Below, piece by piece: positions 44,715-55,201 of a stretch of DNA of 64,000 nucleotides. Location of the stretch: contig NZ_JAATNG010000005.1 of NCBI RefSeq assembly GCF_013184805.1, positions 1 to 64,000 of the forward strand, in the 5' to 3' direction. Both the position numbers and the translations under genes were made by a program. Within the stretch, counting starts at the first letter, position 1, and each line of letters opens with the position of its first letter. The stretch comes from Pseudoruegeria sp. HB172150 (GTDB taxonomy: Bacteria; Pseudomonadota; Alphaproteobacteria; Rhodobacterales; Rhodobacteraceae). Under the pieces are notes generated by a model. That model was not told the origin of the DNA. It searched no databases and was given only the letters and a program-made list of their open reading frames with translations.

Positions 44715-45455
44715 TCAGACTTGGGCGCGGTGAAGCGCCTCTTCAAGGATCGGGGCGAGCCGTTCGGCCCATGCGGCCTGTTGCTCGGGTGTTTCGATCA
44801 GGTCGTGCCGGATCTCGATCAGAGCGTTCGGCCGGCCGTGATGCAGCGCGTGGCGGTCGACGCTGTCCCCGGCCAGCGACCCGGAATACGGCTCGTTCTC
44901 GCCCACGAACAGGTCCGGTTCCTCGCGCAGCCGGTCGATCAGCGTCCGCCCCAGCCGCGCGTCGTAGCCGTAGAGGATACCGACCTGCCACGGACGCATC
45001 GCGCGTCCATTCAGCCGCGGGGTAAAGGAATGCACCGCGCAGTAGGCGGTGTTCTCCTGCCGCGCCGACAGCCGCTCCACCGCCTCGTGATAGGGCCGGT
45101 AGCACAGGTTCAGGCGTTTCTCGCGCTCTGCCTCGTCCAGCACCCGGTTTCCCGGAATGACCGTTCCGTCGTACAGCTGCATCAGCAGCGTCGGGTCGTC
45201 CTCGCCGCGGTTCGGGTCGATTACGAGGCGCGAGAAGGTCGACAGCACTGCGGGTGAATTCAGGTGCTCTGCCAGATGGCGCGTCACCCCCGCGGCCCCG
45301 ATGTCGTAGGCGATGTGGCGGCCCATCTCGCGCTCTGGCAGGCCCAGATCTCCGCCGGCGATCATCGGCGGCACGGCGTTGGAGGCATGGTCGCAGGTAA
45401 CAAGCCAGCGGCCCGGGCGGTCCTCGCCCAGAACCTCAAAGGCGGAAAAGCTCAT
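44715..45455 (-). CDS. N-formylglutamate amidohydrolase family protein
   Basis: 246 aa from ATG 45455. FGase fold with VTCDHASNAVPP at the N-terminus, SRLVIDPNRGEDDPTL, and AVHSFTP; the central His/Asp residues bind zinc. The family cleaves N-formyl-L-glutamate in histidine breakdown, but no hut genes are nearby. Some members have other N-acyl substrates. Frames reading further upstream (to 47156) are antisense to pyk and rejected. Divergent from pyk with 141 bases between. Confidence 0.85.
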   Translation of the reverse strand: MSFSAFEVLGEDRPGRWLVTCDHASNAVPPMIAGGDLGLPEREMGRHIAYDIGAAGVTRHLAEHLNSPAVLSTFSRLVIDPNRGEDDPTLLMQLYDGTVIPGNRVLDEAEREKRLNLCYRPYHEAVERLSARQENTAYCAVHSFTPRLNGRAMRPWQVGILYGYDARLGRTLIDRLREEPDLFVGENEPYSGSLAGDSVDRHALHHGRPNALIEIRHDLIETPEQQAAWAERLAPILEEALHRAQV

Positions 45456-45596
45456 AGAAACGGCATCCTTTGTATCAGGCGTTTGAATAAGCTGCCTGTC
45501 CGGGAAGCGCCAGTTGTCAGTTTGGGGCTTTTCCGCCATAGGATGGGCCAAGCCGAGTGAGACCGCTAACAGACTGGCCAGGGGACATTTCAGCGT

Positions 45597-47042
<1,446 letters not shown>

Positions 47043-47046
47043 CGTG

Positions 47047-47268
47047 ATGACGACGGCCGATCTGTATCTGGTGGTCGGCCTGATCCTGATAGCGTTTGCG
47101 GTTCCCTCAATTCTGGGCGCTTTCGCCGACCGGCGCGCGCCCCGAGCGGCGGCCATCGTTCTGCTGATCGGCGGCGGGCTGTTTGCGCTGGCGATGAATC
47201 AGCGGCCCTATACGCTGCAGGAGATCCCCGGCGCCTTCGTGCGCGTGGTGGCGTATTTCGTTCGGTAG
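47047..47268 (+). CDS. Small two-helix membrane protein
   Basis: 73 aa from ATG 47047, starting just after the pyk stop. Two hydrophobic helices (residues 6-24 and 34-50) separated by ADRRAPRA, and a short tail. Small membrane proteins of this kind follow pyk in other Rhodobacterales, from general knowledge. Function unknown. Confidence 0.7.
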   Translation: MTTADLYLVVGLILIAFAVPSILGAFADRRAPRAAAIVLLIGGGLFALAMNQRPYTLQEIPGAFVRVVAYFVR

Positions 47269-47286
47269 GCCGAAGCTGCGGCGCGG

Positions 47287-47949
47287 TCAGGCGCCGCAGG
47301 CTGTCAGCTGATCGTCGTACTTCGCGGCCCGTGCCGCGACCCCGTCAGATACCTGCAGCAGCCAGCTCTTCTTTTTGTGGCTGCCGCGCCGGTACCCGGT
47401 TCGCCCCTCGTGATAGGCGAGATAAGACCGCTTGGCGTCCGAATTCGAGATGCCCAGCGAGGCGTTGGCCTCGCTCACGTACCAGCCCATGAAGTCGGTC
47501 GCGTCGAAGATATTGTCCCGCGTCGCACCGTTCCGCGCCGGTCCTTTCAGGTAATCGCCCCAGGCCCCGTCCAGTGCCTGCGCATAGCCGTAGGCAGAGG
47601 AGGGACGCTCGCCGGGGAAAAAGCCAAACGATTTCCCGCGCGGCGGGCGGATGTTGGATCGGAAAGTCGACTCCTGAAAAATCATCGCCATCTGAACGTT
47701 CATCGGCACGCCCCACCGGTCGCGCGATGCGGTCAGGGCCTTGTAATAGTGAGGCCGTTCCAGAAGCACGGCGCACGCGTTTTCGGGGTCGGCTGGCGGC
47801 GGTGCGATCTTGTCGGAGGACGAGGAACAACCGGCCAGCGCCGCGGCGGCGAGAATCGCCGCCACCGGCGCCAGCCGTCGCAAGCGTTGGGGGCCATTGC
47901 GAAACGGCACGGCAAACCGCGTTCCGCGGTGCGGACAGGGGGAGTACAT
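47287..47949 (-). CDS. Lytic-transglycosylase (SLT-like) lipoprotein
   Basis: 220 aa. Basic N-terminus, a hydrophobic stretch and the lipobox LAGC (Cys41) indicate an outer-membrane lipoprotein. The catalytic Glu is in [11 protein letters not shown], followed by [14 protein letters not shown] and the YLAYHEG block of family-1-type transglycosylases. It cleaves peptidoglycan glycan strands to make 1,6-anhydro products. It converges on the small membrane gene (18 bases). Confidence 0.85.
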   Translation of the reverse strand: MYSPCPHRGTRFAVPFRNGPQRLRRLAPVAAILAAAALAGCSSSSDKIAPPPADPENACAVLLERPHYYKALTASRDRWGVPMNVQMAMIFQESTFRSNIRPPRGKSFGFFPGERPSSAYGYAQALDGAWGDYLKGPARNGATRDNIFDATDFMGWYVSEANASLGISNSDAKRSYLAYHEGRTGYRRGSHKKKSWLLQVSDGVAARAAKYDDQLTACGA

Positions 47950-48085
47950 GGTCTACTGCTCGATTTGTTTTTTCTTGGTGGCAATATAGCCCATTCGCGG
48001 CGCGGGCTGAACTGTCTGAACCGCATCGGCATGTCTCTGCCGCTGCATTGCAACAAGCGCGGCCCGGCGCGGCTGCAATCGGGGC

Positions 48086-48114
48086 TTGCCACAGAGGTCG
48101 CCTCCCCTTATACG
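48086..48114 (+). promoter_or_regulatory. Predicted rpmI-rplT promoter
   Basis: TTGCCA (48086-48091), 17-base spacer, TATACG (48109-48114), giving a leader of about 65 bases before rpmI. The infC gene usually found upstream is absent, so the pair needs its own promoter. Confidence 0.5.
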
Positions 48115-48186
48115 GCGCCACTCGAATGTCTGCGTGGCCGGCCAATGGCATGCCGAGTCGCGCTTGAAAACCGCAAGGAGACGGAA

Positions 48187-48387
48187 ATGCCGAAGATGAA
48201 GACCAAGTCGAGCGCGAAAAAGCGCTTCAAGGTGACGGCCACCGGCAAGGTGGTAACGGCCCAGGCCGGTAAGCGGCACGGGATGATCAAGCGCCACAAG
48301 AAATTCATCCGCAACGCGCGTGGCACGACCACGCTGTCTGCCCCTGACGCGAAGATCGTCAAGGGCTACATGCCATACGACCGCTGA
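48187..48387 (+). CDS. rpmI: 50S ribosomal protein L35
   Basis: 66 aa, strongly basic: [21 protein letters not shown] and the [19 protein letters not shown] core. Start ATG 48187 with AAGGAGACGG upstream. It is followed 17 bases later by rplT, the conserved L35-L20 order. Confidence 0.97.
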   Translation: MPKMKTKSSAKKRFKVTATGKVVTAQAGKRHGMIKRHKKFIRNARGTTTLSAPDAKIVKGYMPYDR

Positions 48388-48404
48388 TCGGAGGGATTTG
48401 AGAG

Positions 48405-48770
48405 ATGCCACGCGTTAAAGGCGGTACCGTCACCCACGCCCGCCACAAAAAGGTGATCAAGGCCGCGAAAGGCTACTATGCCGCCCGGTCGACCAACTTC
48501 AAAACCGCGACCCAGGCCGTCGACAAGGCGAACCAGTACGCGACCCGTGACCGCAAGGCCCGCAAGCGGAACTTCCGCGCGCTGTGGATCCAGCGGATCA
48601 ACGCCGCTGTCCGTTCGCACGACGAGTCGCTGACCTATTCGCGCTTTATCAACGGTCTGGCGAAAGCCGGGATCGAGGTGGACCGCAAGGTGCTTGCCGA
48701 CCTCGCCGTGAACGAGCCGGCCGCGTTCAACTCGATCGTCGACAAGGCCAAGGCCGCCCTGGCCGCCTGA
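48405..48770 (+). CDS. rplT: 50S ribosomal protein L20
   Basis: 121 aa. [25 protein letters not shown] at the N-terminus and [26 protein letters not shown] are diagnostic. L20 binds 23S rRNA early in assembly and in enterobacteria represses its own operon. A GGAGGG site precedes the ATG; a strong terminator follows. Confidence 0.98.
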   Translation: MPRVKGGTVTHARHKKVIKAAKGYYAARSTNFKTATQAVDKANQYATRDRKARKRNFRALWIQRINAAVRSHDESLTYSRFINGLAKAGIEVDRKVLADLAVNEPAAFNSIVDKAKAALAA

Positions 48771-48796
48771 TTTCGACATCGGGTTTCCGAGATTGA

Positions 48797-48830
48797 CCGC
48801 GGGTCCGGAAATGGGCCCGCGGTTTTTCTT
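48797..48830 (+). terminator. Rho-independent terminator of rpmI-rplT
   Basis: Ten-base-pair stem CCGCGGGTCC (48797-48806) with GGGCCCGCGG (48813-48822), 6-base loop, then TTTTTCTTT. It lies 26 bases after the rplT stop. Confidence 0.88.
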
Positions 48831-49034
48831 TGCCGGGTGGCATGTGCAAGCCTCAGCTTCCGGTGAACCGGTCCGGCCACTCGCGTATCAGGGTGATATC
48901 CTGCGGCACCAGTGACGCGGCGACATTTCCGCCCCTCGCCTCATTTTCGATCCCTTTGCTCCCAAGTCCCGACAGCTTTGGCCGTCAGGGATCGGGTGCG
49001 CAATCCACGGCAGAACGCTGAGGAAACACCACAG

Positions 49035-50234
49035 ATGCGAATTGGCATCCTAGACGGCTTTCGCGGCTGGTTCCTGGTCTGCATGACCATGGGCCACCTT
49101 GCGCTGCTCATCGGATCGTCGTTTGGCCGGAAGCTCAACCATCAATTCGGCTTTCCGGATGTGGCGCAGGGCTTTGTCCTGCTCTCGGGCCTGATCATCG
49201 GCATCGTCTATGGCCGCCGCCTGCTGTACCGCTCTGAACAGACGATGCGGCAAAGCCTGTTTGCCCGCATCCGCACCGTCTACAAGTGGCACGCCCTGCT
49301 TCTTGTCGCCATCTTCGTCAGCACGTTGCTGATCCCCAATGGACCCGTCCATTTCATTTGGGGTGACCGTCCGGCGCTGTCGCTTGCAATGGGGCTGACG
49401 CTGCTCTCCGGGCCGATGTTCATCAACATCCTGCCCATGTACATCGTCTTCATGGCATTGACGCCGCTCGCCCTGCGGGCGCTGCGCGACGGTCGGGAGA
49501 TCACGGTTGTCGTCCTTTCCGTGCTCGCCTGGCTGGCGGTGCAGGTCGGCCTCGTCGACTGGGTCCAGTCCGGCATCGCCGCACTGACCGGGCTGGCCGG
49601 CCAGGACGTGGACCTCGGCCTCTACCTCGACCGTTTTGCCTGGCAGATCCTCTATTTCGGTGGCCTGATTGTCGGCATGCGCATCGCGCAGGACCGGCTC
49701 GACCTGTCCTTCCTGAAGACCCGCACGGCCACCGCCGCATTCGCCCTGTGCCTCATCATCGCGGCGGCCATCCTGACGCTGACCATCCTGCGAAACGAAG
49801 GTCGCTTCCCGCTGGAAACCGCCGAATGGCTCGACCAGATCTTCGAGCGCCGGACGCTGACTCCGCTGGCCCTGATCGAGTTCCTCGCGGTTGCGTACAT
49901 CTTCGTCTGGCTGCTGACGGTCGGCAATGCTTCGAGCCTCTGGCCAGTTCGTCAGCTGACCAAAGGCATCCGCATGGTCATGGAATGGCGGCCGATGGTG
50001 TTCCTCGGGCAGCACTCGCTTCAGGTCTACACATGGCATGTCGGGCTTTGCTATCTGGTGATGCTTGGTGGCTGGCCCTGGATCCGTGAACTGCCGGTCT
50101 GGCCGCGAGAGGCGATCACGGTGGCGCTGATGCTGACCTTGTTCGTTGCCGCGTGGCTGAACGCCCGACAGTCCAAGCCGAAACCGGCTAACACCAAGGC
50201 CCGGTCCGCGGAACAGCCGGTTCCTTCGCAGTAA
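49035..50234 (+). CDS. opgC: OpgC-type membrane acyltransferase
   Basis: 399 aa from ATG 49035, ten or so hydrophobic helices, OpgC family (LDGFRGWFLVCMTMGHLALL, DVAQGFVLLSGLIIGIVYG, and the C-terminal LGQHSLQVYTWHVGLCYLV). OpgC proteins succinylate osmoregulated periplasmic glucans in rhodobacters. No opgG/opgH synthesis genes are in the window. Frames open upstream to 48912 lack family character. Ends in a Lys/Pro-rich cytoplasmic tail. Confidence 0.85.
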   Translation: MRIGILDGFRGWFLVCMTMGHLALLIGSSFGRKLNHQFGFPDVAQGFVLLSGLIIGIVYGRRLLYRSEQTMRQSLFARIRTVYKWHALLLVAIFVSTLLIPNGPVHFIWGDRPALSLAMGLTLLSGPMFINILPMYIVFMALTPLALRALRDGREITVVVLSVLAWLAVQVGLVDWVQSGIAALTGLAGQDVDLGLYLDRFAWQILYFGGLIVGMRIAQDRLDLSFLKTRTATAAFALCLIIAAAILTLTILRNEGRFPLETAEWLDQIFERRTLTPLALIEFLAVAYIFVWLLTVGNASSLWPVRQLTKGIRMVMEWRPMVFLGQHSLQVYTWHVGLCYLVMLGGWPWIRELPVWPREAITVALMLTLFVAAWLNARQSKPKPANTKARSAEQPVPSQ

Positions 50235-50289
50235 GACTGCCCGAACCCGGCCGCTTGCTTTTCCCGGGAATAGGCCGAGGATGGGCGTC

Positions 50290-51174
50290 ATGACCGATCC
50301 CACCGCCTACATGCAGCGCACGCGGGACTACTACGTCGCGCTGGGCTATGGCCCGCCCTACCGCTGGGCGCATTTTGACGTGACGCCCTTTGCCCCGTTG
50401 AAAAGGCCGCTTGCCGAAACAGCTGTCGCTATCGTCACCACCGCCGCGCCCTATCAGCCCGGCAAGGGCGATCAGGGGCCGGGCGCGCCCTACAACGCCG
50501 CGGTGAAGTTCTTCGATGTCTATGACGGCCCGACCGACACGATGCCGGATCTGCGGATATCTCACATCGGCATCGACCGGGATCACACCACGGCGGAGGA
50601 TATCGGCAGCTACTTCCCGCTCGCGGCCCTCTGGCGCGCGGCAGAAGCGGGGCGCGTGCAGGTGGCGCAGCGATACTACGGGCTGCCGACCAACCGCTCA
50701 CAGCGCGTGACGATGGACGAGTACTGTCCCGACCTCATGGCGCGCTGCCACCGCGACGGAGCGGATGCCGTGGTTCTGGTGCCGAACTGCCCGGTCTGCC
50801 ACCAGTCGGTTACGCTGGCCGCCCGCGCCCTGGAACAGGCCGGTATTCCCAGCGTCGTCATGGGCTGCGCCAAGGACATCGTGGAATATGTCGGCGCGCC
50901 GCGCTTCGTTTTCTCGGACTTCCCGCTCGGCAACTCGGCCGGCCGTCCGAACGACCCCGACGGGCAGGACCTGACGCTCGGTCTGGCGCTGGACCTGCTG
51001 GAGCAAGCGACAACGCCCAACACCACGACGGTTTCGCCGTTGGAGTGGCCCGGTGATCCTGCCTGGAAACAGGACTATTCCAACCCGGCCAAGCTGTCGG
51101 CAGAGCAGATCGCGGCGCGGCGAGCCGAATTCGATGCCGGCAAGGCGAAGGCGCGTGAACTGCGCGAAGCTTGA
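50290..51174 (+). CDS. Glycine/sarcosine/betaine/D-proline reductase selenoprotein-B-like protein (Cys form)
   Basis: 294 aa from ATG 50290 (GAGG 9 bases upstream; ATG 50281 is too close to it). The family core GADAVVLVPNCPVCHQSV places Cys167 and Cys170 where related Stickland reductases use Sec/Cys; both are TGC/TGT here, not TGA. The DLRISHIGIDRDHTTAEDIGSYFP stretch is also shared. Proteobacterial homologues occur without the rest of the reductase, and none of the grdA/E/C/D or prdA partners are present. Actual reaction unknown; a redox role for the CxxC pair is inference. Confidence 0.7.
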   Translation: MTDPTAYMQRTRDYYVALGYGPPYRWAHFDVTPFAPLKRPLAETAVAIVTTAAPYQPGKGDQGPGAPYNAAVKFFDVYDGPTDTMPDLRISHIGIDRDHTTAEDIGSYFPLAALWRAAEAGRVQVAQRYYGLPTNRSQRVTMDEYCPDLMARCHRDGADAVVLVPNCPVCHQSVTLAARALEQAGIPSVVMGCAKDIVEYVGAPRFVFSDFPLGNSAGRPNDPDGQDLTLGLALDLLEQATTPNTTTVSPLEWPGDPAWKQDYSNPAKLSAEQIAARRAEFDAGKAKARELREA

Positions 51175-51176
51175 AG

Positions 51177-51599
51177 CTAAAGCCAGTCGGCGCTGAATGC
51201 GTTGCCGCAGGGCTGGTCATACCGGTCGCCGATCCCGAGATAGACAAGTTCGCCCCCGGTTTCGTAGGCACGCACCGCGTTGGTGCTCTGCAGAAAGCCG
51301 AGGATGATCGTTTCCTCCAGCGCCGCACGTTCGTCCCGCTGGTCCTCCAGCACCGGGCTCAGCATCCAGAGCGTCGGTTTGACAATCCGGTCGCGCTGGC
51401 TGCTGACGCCGTTCCAGATAGCGGCAACCTCTTCGATGAAATCGTCGGCTGCCGGCGCATCGGCGATGCGACGGCCGAAATTGACCCGCAGGATGTGGCG
51501 CAGTTCGTGCTCGACCCGGCGGGTCAGGAAGGGGGCCGCCGCCAGTGCCGCAGTGCCGGCAAGGGCGCCCAGCAAAATGGTGCGGCGTGAGGCGGCCAT
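51177..51599 (-). CDS. Tat-signal small subunit of a GMC-type dehydrogenase
   Basis: 140 aa with twin-arginine signal ASRRTILLGALAGTAALAAAPF. The mature part (helical, with FIEEVAAIWNG) resembles gluconate-2-dehydrogenase/sorbitol-type small subunits by organisation. It starts at the stop codon of the flavoprotein gene (TGATG overlap), so they are translated together. In such enzymes the small subunit carries the folded flavoprotein through the Tat pore. The family call is inference; the Tat signal and coupling are seen. Confidence 0.65.
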   Translation of the reverse strand: MAASRRTILLGALAGTAALAAAPFLTRRVEHELRHILRVNFGRRIADAPAADDFIEEVAAIWNGVSSQRDRIVKPTLWMLSPVLEDQRDERAALEETIILGFLQSTNAVRAYETGGELVYLGIGDRYDQPCGNAFSADWL

Positions 51600-53017
51600 C
51601 AGGCGGACCGCCCGGCGCGCAGGGCAAGCGCGGATAGTGTCAGCGTGGGGTTCACCGGAGAAGACGTCGGATAGCCGCCGGCGCCGAGCGCGTAGAGCCC
51701 GCTGACCTCGTGCGTGCGCATGTAGCCGTCGGTGACGGAGGCCGCCGGATCGTCGCCCATCCGGTGCGTGCCCTGAATATGCGCCTCGGTGATCGACAGG
51801 ACCTGACGCACGATCCGCTCCACCGGGAAGGGCAGGATATCGGGCAGGCTCTCGATGGCGTGGTCCAGCCCGCGCATGGCATAATCGGAATGACCCTGCC
51901 AGTGGATATGCGGCTCGCCGTCTGCATCCAGTTCCACCCGGTTTTCCGCCTGAGGAATGTCCTCGGCGATCAGCTTAATGCTGATCCGATCGGTCCAGCG
52001 CCCGGGCTCGGTGCGCAGCGAATAGGGGCTGTTGTAATTCTCGACCAGCACCGCAGCCCGGTCGCGGCGGTGCGGCCCGTCGTAAAGCGCGTAGCAATGG
52101 CCGGTAATCGAGGTGCCGCCATAGTAATTCGGCGCGCCGATATCCGCCTCTATCTCGTATGACGCCTGCTCGTGCAGATAGCGCCCGAGTGCCGGAGAGG
52201 TCAGACCGGAGCGCAGCAGGATTGTGGCATTGTTGATCGCGTTGGCACCCAGCGCGACGAGATCGGCGTGCAGCGTGACCTCGGTGCCGTCCACGCCGCG
52301 AACGACAAGGCCGTCCGCCGCGCCGGCGGCGATCCCGACATGCCGGGCCTCGGCCTGCAGCAGGAGCGAGACGCCGTCGCGGGAGAAGCTGTCGACGCTG
52401 TTCAGGATCGTGAATTTCGACTCGATCGGGCACAGGTCGCAGACCCCATTGGCGCAACACGTCGGGCGTGACCCGCCGTTGGACCGGGCGCTGGGCGCGT
52501 GAAACCAGCTTTGGGGCATCGCCTTCATGCAGGCGATATCCGTGCGTGCGGGGATGTGCGGCGGGTAGGGGTAGGGTGCCGAACGCGGAAAGATCGCCTC
52601 TGTCCCGCCGCCCGCGATCTCCATCAGCTCTTCTACTTCTGTGTAGAACGGCTCCAGCGTGTCGTAGTCCAGCGGCCAGGGTGCGCCGACACCATACAAC
52701 TCTGCCAACCGGAAATCATTGGGATGAAACCGCGGCGTCTGGCCCCACCAGCAGTTGGAATTGCCGCCGAAAAGGCGATGCGCGAACCAGTCCTTGCGGT
52801 GGCCCGACGTGTTGGTCATCGCGTAGTCGTCCTTGGCCCGGTCGTCGCGCTGCTCGATCTGGGTCGCGTGGTCGACCAGTTCACCCTTTTCGACGATCAG
52901 CACCCGTGAGTCTGGCGGCAGGCCCCGCAGGAAGAACATGGCGGAAAAAGAGGAACCCGCGATGACCACATCCCATCGCACCTTTGCCGCGTCGGCCAGG
53001 GTCGTGGTGGCGAACAT
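51599..53017 (-). CDS. GMC-family FAD-dependent dehydrogenase, large subunit
   Basis: 472 aa from ATG 53017. FAD-binding N-terminus WDVVIAGSSFSAMFFLRG (GxxxSA variant of the usual GxGxxG), substrate-domain blocks GGNSNCWWGQTPRF, and the C-terminal THRMG...GAGGYPTSSPVNPTLTLSALALRAG of GMC enzymes. A cysteine cluster, C187-C188-x4-C193-x2-C196 followed by PI, resembles the 3Fe-4S-binding segment of bacterial FAD glucose dehydrogenases. It has no signal peptide itself; export with the Tat partner is likely. No cytochrome c subunit adjacent. Substrate (sugar, alcohol or sterol) unknown. Confidence 0.82.
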   Translation of the reverse strand: MFATTTLADAAKVRWDVVIAGSSFSAMFFLRGLPPDSRVLIVEKGELVDHATQIEQRDDRAKDDYAMTNTSGHRKDWFAHRLFGGNSNCWWGQTPRFHPNDFRLAELYGVGAPWPLDYDTLEPFYTEVEELMEIAGGGTEAIFPRSAPYPYPPHIPARTDIACMKAMPQSWFHAPSARSNGGSRPTCCANGVCDLCPIESKFTILNSVDSFSRDGVSLLLQAEARHVGIAAGAADGLVVRGVDGTEVTLHADLVALGANAINNATILLRSGLTSPALGRYLHEQASYEIEADIGAPNYYGGTSITGHCYALYDGPHRRDRAAVLVENYNSPYSLRTEPGRWTDRISIKLIAEDIPQAENRVELDADGEPHIHWQGHSDYAMRGLDHAIESLPDILPFPVERIVRQVLSITEAHIQGTHRMGDDPAASVTDGYMRTHEVSGLYALGAGGYPTSSPVNPTLTLSALALRAGRSA

Positions 53018-53152
53018 AGGCTGTGGCTGCTCCTGCCTCTTTGATTGGCCGGAATCATACCGGCACCCGGCGCTATGGCAAGGCACGCGGCCTTGCATTC
53101 GGACGGCCCGCTTTGTAGCAGATGCCGCGACCCTGCCACACGAGGCCCCGCG

Positions 53153-54226
53153 ATGGACGACCTGAGAACGAAATACCTTGAAGCGATCTCTTCCGCAGCC
53201 GACGAGGCCGCGCTGGAGGACCTGCGCGTGCAGGCGGTCGGCAAGAAGGGCGAGGTCGCGCTGCAGATGCGTGAGCTGGGCAAGATGACCCCGGAAGAGC
53301 GTCAGGTCATGGGCCCGAAGCTGAACGCGCTGAAGGACGAGATCAACGCCGCGCTGGCGGCCAAGAAGTCGGCGCTGGCCGACGCCGCGCTGGATGAGCG
53401 CCTGCGAACCGAATGGCTCGACGTCACCCTGCCGTCGCGGCCGCGGCGCCAGGGCACCATCCACCCGGTCAGCCAGGTGACCGAGGAGGTCACGACCATC
53501 CTCGCCGATATGGGTTTCACCGTCGCCGAGGGGCCGCAGATCGAAACCGACTGGTACAACTTCGACGCCCTGAACATCCCGGCCGAGCATCCGACCCGGA
53601 CCGAGATGGACACCTTCTACATGCACCGGAAAGAGGGCGACAACCGCGTGCCGCACGTGCTGCGCACCCACACCTCGCCGGTGCAGATCCGCGCGATGCA
53701 GGCTCATGGCGCGCCGATCCGCGTGATCGCGCCCGGCCGCGTCTACCGCGCCGACTACGACCAGACCCACACGCCGATGTTCCACCAGATCGAGGGGCTG
53801 GCGATCGACCGCGACATCTCGATGGCGAACCTGAAATGGACGCTGGAGGAATTCTTCTCGGCCTTTTTCGAGATCGACGGCATCAAGACCCGTTTCCGCG
53901 CGTCGCACTTCCCCTTCACCGAGCCTTCGGCAGAGGTCGACATCCAGTGTTCCTGGGTCGACGGACAGCTGCGGATTGGCGAGGGCGATGACTGGATGGA
54001 GGTGCTCGGCTCTGGCATGGTTCACCCCAAGGTGCTTCAGGCCGGGAACATCGACCCGGACCAGTGGCAGGGCTTTGCCTTCGGCATGGGCATCGACCGG
54101 CTGGCGATGCTGAAATACGGCATCCCGGACCTGCGCGCGTTCTTCGACAGTGACCTGCGCTGGCTGCGGCACTACGGGTTCTCGGCGCTAGACGTGCCGT
54201 CGCTGGTGAGCGGGTTGAGTCGATGA
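53153..54226 (+). CDS. pheS: Phenylalanine--tRNA ligase alpha subunit
   Basis: 357 aa from ATG 53153. N-terminal coiled coil (residues 1-85), then class II catalytic core: motif 2 [25 protein letters not shown] and motif 3 [22 protein letters not shown]. It aminoacylates tRNA-Phe together with PheT, whose gene lies 1.3 kb downstream rather than directly adjacent. Its stop overlaps the DUF2513 gene by 4 bases. Confidence 0.97.
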   Translation: MDDLRTKYLEAISSAADEAALEDLRVQAVGKKGEVALQMRELGKMTPEERQVMGPKLNALKDEINAALAAKKSALADAALDERLRTEWLDVTLPSRPRRQGTIHPVSQVTEEVTTILADMGFTVAEGPQIETDWYNFDALNIPAEHPTRTEMDTFYMHRKEGDNRVPHVLRTHTSPVQIRAMQAHGAPIRVIAPGRVYRADYDQTHTPMFHQIEGLAIDRDISMANLKWTLEEFFSAFFEIDGIKTRFRASHFPFTEPSAEVDIQCSWVDGQLRIGEGDDWMEVLGSGMVHPKVLQAGNIDPDQWQGFAFGMGIDRLAMLKYGIPDLRAFFDSDLRWLRHYGFSALDVPSLVSGLSR

Positions 54227-54585
54227 AACGCAACATGGATCTCGTTCGTGAGATCCTTTTGGAAGTCGAAGCCAAGGACGACGGGAAGGCAAAGCAGTAC
54301 GACTTCAAACAGTTGGGTCCCGAAAAGGCCCACCATGTAAACTTGTTGATACAGGCCGGGCTACTGAATTGGGTGGGAGCTGTACGCTCTCAAGAGCGGA
54401 AAAAGGTTCACCTAACTTGGGAAGGTCACGATTTTCTCGATTCCGTTCGCGATGTCGGAATTTGGGAGAAGACAAAGGAAACGGTTGCAGAGACCGGTGG
54501 AAGTGCGGCGATTGAGATCATCAAAGCGGTTGCCATTGGCTTTGCGAAAAAGAAAATCGAACAGCACACCGGGATAGACATCTGA
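54223..54585 (+). CDS. DUF2513-family protein inserted after pheS
   Basis: 120 aa. Start [21 protein letters not shown] is the DUF2513 signature, followed by a winged-helix-like stretch ([15 protein letters not shown]...[25 protein letters not shown]). DUF2513 genes are scattered and often sit in mobile or accessory DNA. The GC content is clearly below that of pheS and pheT, so recent insertion is likely, yet its ATGA coupling to pheS means it is translated with it. The C-terminal [14 protein letters not shown] helix is short. Function unknown. Confidence 0.78.
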   Translation: MKRNMDLVREILLEVEAKDDGKAKQYDFKQLGPEKAHHVNLLIQAGLLNWVGAVRSQERKKVHLTWEGHDFLDSVRDVGIWEKTKETVAETGGSAAIEIIKAVAIGFAKKKIEQHTGIDI

Positions 54586-54730
54586 CAGGAGTTCATTAGG
54601 CCAACTCTTTTCAGGTCCAAGTCCTAGTGTCTCACCTAACAAGACAGCAAGACACCACTTCGGGTCTTACCACTTGACCCCACGTCGCTCTGCCGCGACC
54701 CTGCGCCGGCCCCCAAAATCAGGAGCCCCT

Positions 54731-55135
54731 ATGCGCACCGCTTTCTTACTTTCCGCCCTTCTCCTGGCCGGTCCTGCTTTCGCCAAGGACACGTATCCGC
54801 CGGTCGAGACGCTGTTGTCCTCAAAGGAAACGGTGATCGGGCAGGATTTCACCTATCCAGAGGGCGACGCCAAGATCACCGCGGCCATCGTCACGATGCA
54901 GCCTGGCGCCTCTACCGGCTGGCATGTGCATGACGCGCCGCTTTTCGCCTATATCCTCGAGGGCGAGATCACCGTGGATTATGGGCCGGACGGCAAGAAC
55001 ACCTATCGCGAGGGCGACAGCCTGATCGAGGCGTTCGAGACTCGTCACAACGGCACCAATACCGGCGACGGTATCGTGCGGATCCTGGCGGTCTTTGCCG
55101 GGGCGGAGAACACGCCGAACACCGTCTCGGAATGA
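54731..55135 (+). CDS. Periplasmic cupin-domain protein
   Basis: 134 aa with a signal peptide (residues 1-18, AFA end). Cupin 2 domain with WHVHDAPLFAYILEGEITVDYG (His metal ligands) and the second motif GDSLIEAFETRHNGTN. It probably binds a metal and a small ligand in the periplasm; reaction unknown. AGGAGC ribosome binding site. It lies within the pheS-pheT interval, same strand. Confidence 0.88.
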   Translation: MRTAFLLSALLLAGPAFAKDTYPPVETLLSSKETVIGQDFTYPEGDAKITAAIVTMQPGASTGWHVHDAPLFAYILEGEITVDYGPDGKNTYREGDSLIEAFETRHNGTNTGDGIVRILAVFAGAENTPNTVSE

Positions 55136-55201
55136 CGCCGCGGTTTGCCTGACGGCGCTGGGCCTCTAGAACGTGGCGCGACGCCACAGAAAGGAGAGCC
55201 C

